This document shows, one piece after another, positions 6,884-11,926 of a DNA stretch of 11,926 nucleotides; positions within the stretch are counted from its first letter, which is position 1; each line of letters starts with the position of its first letter. The stretch spans positions 1-11,926 of the forward strand of contig CAIVBX010000370.1 in the NCBI GenBank assembly GCA_903904275.1, in the 5' to 3' direction. The position numbers and the translations under genes were made by a program. The notes under the pieces are model-generated. The model did not search any database, was not told the origin of the DNA, and saw nothing but the letters and a program-made list of their open reading frames with translations. The stretch is from an uncultured Pseudomonadota bacterium. Its GTDB lineage: Bacteria; Pseudomonadota; Gammaproteobacteria; Methylococcales; Methylomonadaceae.

Positions 6884-7764
6884 TACGAATACCGTCTACG
6901 TTTTGCTGGTTTTTCGCCAATGAGACGTTTGCGAGAAAATAATGTTTTTTCTGTATGTAATAAATCGTCCATATAATCTTTCGCTGGATAATGAAAATGC
7001 ACGGGGCCATCTGCTGCACCATTCATAAATTGTTGCACCCATTCCGAAGGCGATTCTTTAATTTCTTGTGGTGTACCTTGTCCGACTACTTTGCCTTCTG
7101 AAAGGACGTAAATGTAATCTGCAATCGCTGCTGTTTCATGAACATCATGCGAAACAACAATGCTTGTCAAACTTAATGTTGTGTTAAGTGATTTAATTAA
7201 ATGAACTAATGCGCCCATTGAAATGGGATCTTGTCCTGTAAAAGGTTCATCATACATAATCATCATCGGGTCAAGTGCAATTGCCCGTGCTAACGCTACT
7301 CGTCGCGCCATACCGCCTGATAATTCATTCGGCATCAAATCGCGTGCACCACGCAATCCAACAGCTTCTAATTTCATCAAAACAAGCGAACGAATCATGG
7401 ATTCAGGCAAATGCGAATGTTCACGCAACGGATAGGCGACATTATCAAAAACGGTTATATCTGTCAGCAACGCGCCACTTTGAAACAACATTCCCATTCG
7501 TTTTCGTAATGTATAAAGCTCATCACGTTTTAAATGGTGTACATCTCGACCATTCACCATGATGTTGCCAGTTTGAGGAAAAAGTTGCCCACCAATAAGT
7601 TTGAGCAATGTGGTTTTACCTGTACCACTAGGTCCCATAATTGCCGTAATTTTGCCGCGTTCAAATTCGAGTGAAATATCATCAAAAATTTTTCTTGTGC
7701 CACGCGAAAACGTTAAGTTATTTACGCTAACTAAATTATTCGTGTTGTGACTGCGATTATTCAT
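6883..7764 (-). CDS. mlaF: Mla lipid ABC transporter ATP-binding protein
   Basis: MlaF is the cytoplasmic ATPase that powers the MlaFEDB lipid transporter. Motifs in its 293 residues are Walker A GPSGTGKT (44-51), Q-loop Gln95, the signature LSGGM (148-152), Walker B MIMYDEP (168-174) and H-loop His206. The segment ADGPVHFHYPAKDYMDDLL (251-269) matches the C-terminal arm that in E. coli MlaF reaches the neighbouring subunit, where that protein ends (269 residues in total). Here about 24 further residues follow, with a strongly basic end (KPAKRRRYS). The N-terminus is also a few residues longer. The ATG at 7762-7764 is the only good start; no strong ribosome site is visible. It is the first gene of the minus-strand run, facing away from alr. 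Confidence 0.95.
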   Translation of the reverse strand: MNNRSHNTNNLVSVNNLTFSRGTRKIFDDISLEFERGKITAIMGPSGTGKTTLLKLIGGQLFPQTGNIMVNGRDVHHLKRDELYTLRKRMGMLFQSGALLTDITVFDNVAYPLREHSHLPESMIRSLVLMKLEAVGLRGARDLMPNELSGGMARRVALARAIALDPMMIMYDEPFTGQDPISMGALVHLIKSLNTTLSLTSIVVSHDVHETAAIADYIYVLSEGKVVGQGTPQEIKESPSEWVQQFMNGAADGPVHFHYPAKDYMDDLLHTEKTLFSRKRLIGEKPAKRRRYS

Positions 7765-7817
7765 GCGTGTTTTTGAATTGGAAAATGATGTTAAAAAGCG
7801 TGAATTTATGCGCCTAA

Positions 7818-7854
7818 GTCTAACATAATGAATAACTAACTTGAATCGTTAGAC
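7818..7854. repeat. 7-bp inverted repeat GTCTAAC/GTTAGAC, possible operator
   Basis: GTCTAAC (7818-7824) and GTTAGAC (7848-7854) are perfect inverted copies with a 23-bp spacer. A third partial copy, CTAAC (7836-7840), lies between them and can also pair with GTTAG (7848-7852) over a 7-nt loop. There is no following T-run, so it is not a terminator. A protein-binding site in the divergent promoter region is the most reasonable reading, but no regulator is identified. Confidence 0.35.
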
Positions 7855-7873
7855 AATCAGCAACAAGCGATGC

Positions 7874-7902
7874 TTGACATTTTAAAGTGAAAACTGCATC
7901 GT
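7874..7902 (+). promoter_or_regulatory. Candidate sigma70-type promoter of alr
   Basis: A perfect TTGACA (7874-7879) is followed after 17 bp by CATCGT (7897-7902), which keeps the important A and final T of the -10 consensus but matches only 3 of 6 bases. Transcription would then begin near 7909, about 35 nt before the alr ATG at 7944 and downstream of the GTG at 7887. Confidence 0.3.
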
Positions 7903-7943
7903 TAAAAATTCCTCCATTTCATTATTTTTCAACAAATTTTCTA

Positions 7944-9023
7944 ATGACTCGCATCGCTTACGCTGTTATTCATCTCAAATCACTTCGTCATAATGTGCAA
8001 CAAGTTCGTTCTGCTGTACCAACATCAAAAATTATGGCGGTTATTAAAGCTAATGCTTATGGTCATGGCTTGCTGCGCGTTGCCAAAAAATTAAACGATT
8101 TAGTTGATGGCTTTGCGGTTGCACGAGTACAAGAAGGCGTGCGTTTGCGAAAAGCAGGTTTTAAACAACGTATTTTAGTTTTAGAAGGTTTTATTGAAAC
8201 GGAAGAATTACAAAATTTAATCGATTACGGCTTAGAAGTTTCATTACATTCATGGCATCAATTAAACATTTTAGAGCAACAAGTTGAACAGAAAAAAATA
8301 ACCATCTGGTTAAAAATAGATACAGGAATGAATCGTTTAGGATTTAAAGCGACAGAATTTCATTTGGTTTATGAAACGTTGAAAGCCTGTGACATCGTAA
8401 AAAAACCATTTAATTTTATGACCCATTTTGCCAATGCCGATGATAAAAAAGATTTTAAAACGCAACAGCAAATTCAATTATTCAAGGAATTAACGCAATG
8501 TTGTGACGGTGAAAAAAGCATGGCAAATTCAGCAGGTATTTTAGCGTGGCAAGATTCACAAACCGATTGGGTTCGCGCTGGCATTATGTTGTACGGCATT
8601 TCGCCATTTCCAGATTCAACAGGTAAACAATTAAATTTAAAACCCGTGATGAGTTTGCATTCACATTTAATCGCCGTGCGTGATGTTTTGGAAGGCGAAA
8701 CGGTCGGTTACAGCGGAACGTGGACAAGTCAAACGGCAACAAAATTAGGTGTTGTTGCCATGGGTTATGGTGACGGTTATCCGCGTTATGCTCAAAATGG
8801 CACGCCTGTTTTAGTCAATGGCAAACGTGTTCCCTTAGTTGGGCGTGTTTCTATGGATATGATTACTGTTGATTTAGGTTTAAATTCCACCGCCAAAGCA
8901 GGTGATGAAGTCATACTTTGGGGCGAGAATTTACCTATTGAAGAAATCGCGGCTTGTTCAAACACCATTCCTTATACATTGGTTTGTGGCGTGACACCGC
9001 GTGTGGAAATTATTGAATCGTGA
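7944..9023 (+). CDS. alr: Alanine racemase, PLP-dependent
   Basis: It interconverts L- and D-alanine and so supplies D-Ala for peptidoglycan, in the cytoplasm. The 359 residues equal the usual length of E. coli Alr. The PLP-binding lysine is Lys35 in AVIKANAYGHG (32-42). Other family motifs are KIDTGMNRLGF, SMANSAGILAW, AGIMLYGISP, MGYGDGYPR with the second catalytic residue (Tyr), and VGRVSMDMITVDLG. The frame is open upstream to a GTG at 7887, which would add 19 unrelated residues. I chose the ATG at 7944 because similarity begins at TRIAYAVIHLKSLRHN and because the best promoter candidate would place the transcript start after 7887. No clear ribosome site precedes 7944. It is divergent from mlaF and converges on pyrD with 4 nt between stops. 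Catabolic DadX is a possible alternative, but no dadA is near. Confidence 0.95.
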   Translation: MTRIAYAVIHLKSLRHNVQQVRSAVPTSKIMAVIKANAYGHGLLRVAKKLNDLVDGFAVARVQEGVRLRKAGFKQRILVLEGFIETEELQNLIDYGLEVSLHSWHQLNILEQQVEQKKITIWLKIDTGMNRLGFKATEFHLVYETLKACDIVKKPFNFMTHFANADDKKDFKTQQQIQLFKELTQCCDGEKSMANSAGILAWQDSQTDWVRAGIMLYGISPFPDSTGKQLNLKPVMSLHSHLIAVRDVLEGETVGYSGTWTSQTATKLGVVAMGYGDGYPRYAQNGTPVLVNGKRVPLVGRVSMDMITVDLGLNSTAKAGDEVILWGENLPIEEIAACSNTIPYTLVCGVTPRVEIIES

Positions 9024-9045
9024 ATTGCTATTTAATTCCATTCAC
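9020..9045. terminator. Hairpin at the alr/pyrD convergent junction
   Basis: GTGAAT (9020-9025) pairs with ATTCAC (9040-9045) over a 14-nt loop; alternatively GAATT (9022-9026) pairs with AATTC (9034-9038) over 7 nt. The element spans both stop codons of the convergent genes. There is no good U-tract on either side, so intrinsic termination is only a possibility. Confidence 0.25.
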
Positions 9046-10038
9046 AATATCACTAACCAGATTTACGCCTTTGTAAACCAAACCTGTATAAATTTGAACC
9101 AAACTTGCCCCCGCATCTAATTTGTCTTGTGCGTCAGCAGCACTCATAATGCCACCAGCTGCGATAATCGGTAATTTTCCATTTAATTCTGACGCTAATA
9201 AGCGCACCACTTCGGTTGCCATTTCTTTCACAGGCGCACCACTTAAACCGCCTACTTCATTTGCCAACGGATGCCCTGAAATTTTATCGCGTGAAATCGT
9301 GGTATTTGTTGCAATCACGCCATCAATCGAAAATTCCATCAACAAATTCGCAATGTTTCGTATTTCTTCTGGTGTTAAATCAGGCGCGATTTTTAACACT
9401 AGCGGCACATAACGTCCGTATTCAATTTGTAATTTCAACTGTTCTTCTTTCATGGTTGAAATCAATTTTTTCAATTCGTCACCTTGTTGTAATTGCCGCA
9501 GATTTTTTGTATTCGGTGACGAAATGTTCATCGTGACATAACTGGCGACAGAATAGGCTTTACGCAATCCAATTAAATAATCATCCAGCGCGTTTTCAAT
9601 TGGCGTATCGGCATTTTTACCGATGTTAATACCTAAAATGCCCGCGTAAGAACTACGTTTGACTTGTTCCAACAAATAATCAATGCCTTTATTGTTAAAT
9701 CCCATGCGGTTAATAATGGCTTCATGTTCAGGCAAACGAAATAATCGTGGTTTCGGATTTCCAGCTTGTGGTCGAGGTGTAACCGTTCCAACTTCTAAAA
9801 ATCCAAATCCTAACGCTGCCATACCATCTAAACACTCCGCATTTTTATCTGCACCTGCGGCTAAACCCACGGAATTTTTAAATGTTAACCCCATCACGGT
9901 AACAGGTTTTTCAGCCACTTTTGGATAAAGCAAACTCGCGGCATTTTTAGTTGCCATTAACACTTTTAAACTTAATTCATGCGCTGTTTCTGGATCAACT
10001 GAAAAAATCAAAGGTCGTAATAAGGAATAAGGATTCAT
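9028..10038 (-). CDS. pyrD: Dihydroorotate dehydrogenase, class 2 (quinone-dependent)
   Basis: It oxidises dihydroorotate to orotate in pyrimidine synthesis and passes electrons through FMN to the membrane quinone pool. The 336 residues equal E. coli PyrD in length. The N-terminal amphipathic region (MNPYSLLRPLIFSVDPETAHEL, in two helices) is the membrane-associated part that marks class 2. The barrel shows MGLTFKNSVGLAAGADKNAE, GTVTPRPQAGNPKPRLFRL, NRMGFNNKG, GINIGKN and MNISSPNTKNL, whose serine near 174 corresponds to the catalytic Ser175 in E. coli. The segment IIAAGGIMSAADA is part of the FMN phosphate site. The ATG at 10036-10038 lacks a clear ribosome site. It lies 37 nt after the mtdA-like gene on the same strand and may be read with it. 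The stop is TAG. Confidence 0.97.
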   Translation of the reverse strand: MNPYSLLRPLIFSVDPETAHELSLKVLMATKNAASLLYPKVAEKPVTVMGLTFKNSVGLAAGADKNAECLDGMAALGFGFLEVGTVTPRPQAGNPKPRLFRLPEHEAIINRMGFNNKGIDYLLEQVKRSSYAGILGINIGKNADTPIENALDDYLIGLRKAYSVASYVTMNISSPNTKNLRQLQQGDELKKLISTMKEEQLKLQIEYGRYVPLVLKIAPDLTPEEIRNIANLLMEFSIDGVIATNTTISRDKISGHPLANEVGGLSGAPVKEMATEVVRLLASELNGKLPIIAAGGIMSAADAQDKLDAGASLVQIYTGLVYKGVNLVSDIVNGIK

Positions 10039-10075
10039 AGTGATTTATATAAAAATGAAAAGGATAACGACCAAA

Positions 10076-10933
10076 TTAAGCCATTGTTTTTGCTAATGAA
10101 AAAATGTTTTCGGCATCCAAAACGTGTTTATTGTCTTCAAAAAGTTGAGCAATACATGCGCGATGTAACGCTAATTTCAACGCACCAAAACCAATTGCAC
10201 CCCACACAATTTTACCTGAACGTTCAATACCTTTGTCCATCATATCAACACCACCAATTCCTAATGGTGGCGTTGCATTAGCATCTGCAAGCATTTCTAA
10301 TGTGAGATTATTTTGCCAATGCTCAGGTTTTAATAATTCAACACCTGTTGCACCTGTTGCGACCACGATATTGGCATTTTTAATAACATCAGCACGTTCA
10401 TCAAAATCAGCTGCGGCTTTTGCATAAATTTCAACATTGAAACGTTTTTTCATGGCTTCACAGGCTTTTTCGGCATTCCATAAATTTCGTGATGTAATTG
10501 TGACATCTGCGCCTTCTAACGCTAACATTGCCGCTGCACGTTGCCCAACAGGACCAGTTCCTGCTAAAACGACTGCTTTTTTGCTCGATAATGTGCCGCT
10601 AATAGCAAGTTTTGCAACACAAGCCGCCGCTGTTGTGTTACTGCCATTGCTATCAAGCATGACAGAAACCTGAAAATTTGGGAAAAAGTGACTTTGCACG
10701 GCTTCAAATAAAATTTGTCCCGCTGCCATATCACTACCACCAACAAAAATCGCTGTATTTTTTTTATCTTTTGGCGCACGAGTAAAAATCGTTCCTTCAA
10801 CTAAAGCCGCGATGTTGTCAGGAGTTAAGCCGCCATGTCCAATAACATGATCCGCGCCACCGTCATAACCCACTACTGTATCAAAAACCGAAGGATGTAA
10901 ATCTGTATCGAACTGAAATAACAATTTTTTCAT
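10076..10933 (-). CDS. mtdA: Methylene-tetrahydrofolate/methylene-tetrahydromethanopterin dehydrogenase, MtdA type
   Basis: MtdA oxidises methylene-H4F or methylene-H4MPT to the methenyl form with NADP and is typical of bacteria that use one-carbon compounds. The 285 residues resemble, from memory, the 288-residue Methylobacterium extorquens MtdA throughout: KKLLFQFDTD near the start, VVGYDGGADHVIGHG (20-34), AIFVGGSDMAAG (61-72), VMLDSNGSNTTAAA (91-104), a Rossmann nucleotide motif GTGPVG (125-130), and PPLGIGGVD and LKLALHRACIA near the end. The frame is open to 10981, but the 16 extra residues do not belong to the family; the ATG at 10931-10933 is preceded by GGA with 6 nt spacing, so I chose it. 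The usual partners fchA, mch and fae are not in the window. The related enzymes MtdB and MtdC have overlapping activity, so cofactor preference is not certain. Confidence 0.85.
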   Translation of the reverse strand: MKKLLFQFDTDLHPSVFDTVVGYDGGADHVIGHGGLTPDNIAALVEGTIFTRAPKDKKNTAIFVGGSDMAAGQILFEAVQSHFFPNFQVSVMLDSNGSNTTAAACVAKLAISGTLSSKKAVVLAGTGPVGQRAAAMLALEGADVTITSRNLWNAEKACEAMKKRFNVEIYAKAAADFDERADVIKNANIVVATGATGVELLKPEHWQNNLTLEMLADANATPPLGIGGVDMMDKGIERSGKIVWGAIGFGALKLALHRACIAQLFEDNKHVLDAENIFSLAKTMA

Positions 10934-11031
10934 GAAAAATCCGTTGTAAATTTGAAAATGGAATGCGGCATTATTAAACAAAACACACTAAAATGTCATG
11001 CAAACCACAATACAAATTAGGCAAAATTAAA
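10934..11031. promoter_or_regulatory. Divergent intergenic region between the mtdA-like gene and msrB
   Basis: These 98 AT-rich bases separate two divergent genes and should contain promoters for both. For msrB, TTGAAA (10952-10957) and TAAACA (10975-10980), 17 bp apart, form a weak candidate pair. For mtdA I see no clear pair. An AGG about 11 nt before the msrB ATG (11018-11020) may be its ribosome site. Confidence 0.35.
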
Positions 11032-11400
11032 ATGACCAATGACGAAAAACTAACACCTGAACAATTTAGTATTTGTCGATTGAAAGCAACCGAACCGCCT
11101 TTCACTGGAAAATATGTCGATTGCAAACAAGATGGAATTTACCATTGTGTTTGTTGTGACGCGCCACTTTTTGATTCAAAAACAAAATACGATTCGGGTT
11201 CAGGCTGGCCAAGTTTTTGGCAAGCACTTGAAAATCAAATTTCTGAAAATGTTGATACATCTCACGGGATGCGTCGCGTTGAAATCATTTGCCAACATTG
11301 TGAAGCGCATTTAGGTCATGTTTTTACAGATGGAATAGAACCAACGGGATTGCGTTATTGTGTCAATTCGGCATCGTTAATTTTGCGAGAACGCTCATGA
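11032..11400 (+). CDS. msrB: Peptide-methionine (R)-S-oxide reductase
   Basis: MsrB reduces the R form of methionine sulfoxide in oxidised proteins using thioredoxin. The 122 residues cover one MsrB domain: LTPEQFSICRLKATEPPFTG near the start, zinc cysteines Cys39 and Cys42 (CVCC) and Cys87 and Cys90 (CQHC), GSGWPSFW (56-63), SHGMRRVEI, AHLGHVF (92-98) and the catalytic Cys110 in RYCVNSASL. The position before GWPSF is Ser57, where E. coli MsrB has a cysteine thought to help recycling; extra cysteines are present at 15, 31 and 41. The frame is open to an ATG at 10993, adding 13 residues; I prefer the ATG at 11032 because family similarity begins there, though the longer start cannot be excluded. 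The stop overlaps the next gene by ATGA. Confidence 0.94.
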   Translation: MTNDEKLTPEQFSICRLKATEPPFTGKYVDCKQDGIYHCVCCDAPLFDSKTKYDSGSGWPSFWQALENQISENVDTSHGMRRVEIICQHCEAHLGHVFTDGIEPTGLRYCVNSASLILRERS

Positions 11401-11926
11401 ATACATTATTGCAAGCTCAACAACACACGCAACAGTTACTTGATTTTATTGATAAAAGCCCAAGTCCGTGGCACGTTATTAAATCGATTGAAGCGCAACT
11501 CACATTATTTAAATTTGAAAAATTAGACGAAACTGAAATTTGGTCATTAAAAATAGGTGGGCGTTATTATGTTGTGCGCGGCGATTCATCGATTGTTGTT
11601 TTTGTTCATGGAAAAAAATCGGTTGCCGAAACAGGTTTTAAAATTATCGGCGCACACACAGATTCTCCAAGTTTGCGAATTAAATCGAATCCAACCACAA
11701 TCCATGCCAATCTTGAACGTTTAAATGTTGAAATTTATGGCGGCGCAACTTTAGCAACATTTGCAGACCGAGAATTAAGTTTTGCGGGTCGTGTAAATTA
11801 TGAAAACGAAAAAGGTAAATTAAAACAATCCTTCGTCCATTTTGAAAAACCGCTTTTACGTTTGCCAAATTTGGCAATTCATCTCAATCGAAATGTTAAT
11901 GAAGATGGTTTGAAATTTCAGAAACA
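11397..11926 (+). CDS. M18 family aminopeptidase, N-terminal part
   Basis: M18 enzymes are cytoplasmic di-zinc aminopeptidases that form large tetrahedral complexes and remove N-terminal (often acidic) residues from peptides. About 176 residues are visible before the window ends; the family is usually about 430 long. Recognisable parts are the N-terminal helix with FIDKSPSPWHVI (17-28), ETGFKIIGAHTDSPSLRIK (78-96) with the zinc-ligand motif HTD (87-89), VEIYGG (111-116), DRELSFAGRV near 124, and a LPNLAIHLNRNVNEDG stretch just before the end. The ATG at 11397 overlaps the msrB stop by ATGA, indicating translational coupling. Bacterial members are often called apeB, but I give no symbol because the C-terminal half is not visible. 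No frameshift is seen. Confidence 0.9.
   Translation, partial: MNTLLQAQQHTQQLLDFIDKSPSPWHVIKSIEAQLTLFKFEKLDETEIWSLKIGGRYYVVRGDSSIVVFVHGKKSVAETGFKIIGAHTDSPSLRIKSNPTTIHANLERLNVEIYGGATLATFADRELSFAGRVNYENEKGKLKQSFVHFEKPLLRLPNLAIHLNRNVNEDGLKFQK

Larger units (their letters stand above)
7765..7943. promoter_or_regulatory. Divergent promoter region between mlaF and alr
   Basis: These 179 bp are the longest gene-free stretch of the window and must hold the promoters for the minus-strand mla-murA-hisG-ssb run and for plus-strand alr, unless transcripts start elsewhere. The region is AT-rich and contains a perfect TTGACA and an inverted repeat, described separately. I could not choose a convincing -35/-10 pair for mlaF. 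Confidence 0.6.

Noticed and set aside
7887..7943. GTG start giving a 19-residue longer Alr
   Set aside because: The added residues are outside the family and would lie before the likely transcript start.
9122..9536. Open frames on the plus strand within pyrD
   Set aside because: They lie antisense to a fully conserved gene and have no recognisable domains.
10934..10981. Longer start for the mtdA-like gene
   Set aside because: The family N-terminus KKLLFQFDTD begins at the ATG at 10933, which also has a GGA at normal spacing.
1..11926. Mobile element, toxin-antitoxin, defence system or other novel cassette
   Set aside because: Every long frame is accounted for by a recognised housekeeping gene, gaps are short, composition is uniform, and no transposase, integrase, terminal repeat or tRNA attachment site was seen.

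Overview
The window reads as about 12 kb of densely packed chromosomal housekeeping DNA from a low-GC (roughly 40% by eye) gammaproteobacterium. The evidence is an MlaFED-type lipid ABC transporter followed by a STAS protein, murA and hisG, an E. coli-like PurB, a class 2 PyrD and a short-form HisG. An MtdA-type methylene-tetrahydrofolate/tetrahydromethanopterin dehydrogenase points to a methylotroph, such as a low-GC member of the Methylococcales or a Beggiatoa-like relative. That assignment is inferred from gene content only. Base composition and codon use look uniform, and I see no mobile element, phage gene, CRISPR array, tRNA or rRNA.

Layout. (1) Positions 1-2830, plus strand: the 3' part of hemL (tetrapyrrole synthesis), purB (purine synthesis) and rsgA (30S ribosome assembly GTPase), with gaps of 19 and 4 nt. 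(2) Positions 7764-2835, minus strand: a seven-gene run mlaF-mlaE-mlaD-mlaB(STAS)-murA-hisG-ssb with overlaps or short gaps. It joins envelope phospholipid transport, the first committed step of peptidoglycan synthesis, the first step of histidine synthesis and single-stranded DNA binding. It converges on rsgA with 4 nt between stop codons. No mlaC lies in the run: mlaD and the STAS gene overlap by ATGA. (3) Positions 7765-7943: the largest gene-free stretch (179 bp), between divergent mlaF and alr, with a perfect -35-like TTGACA and a 7-bp inverted repeat. (4) Positions 7944-9023, plus: alr (alanine racemase), which converges on pyrD with 4 nt between stops. (5) Positions 10933-9028, minus: mtdA-like gene then pyrD. 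(6) Positions 11032-11926, plus: msrB and, coupled by ATGA, the 5' part of an M18 family aminopeptidase that runs off the window. No gene-free stretch exceeds 300 bases.

The genes belong to separate core pathways, and the common theme is compact operon packing. I found no convincing undescribed system. The points most worth checking are the missing mlaC, the basic C-terminal tail on MlaF, the isolated mtdA-like gene, an MsrB without the usual recycling cysteine, and the inverted repeat upstream of mlaF/alr.
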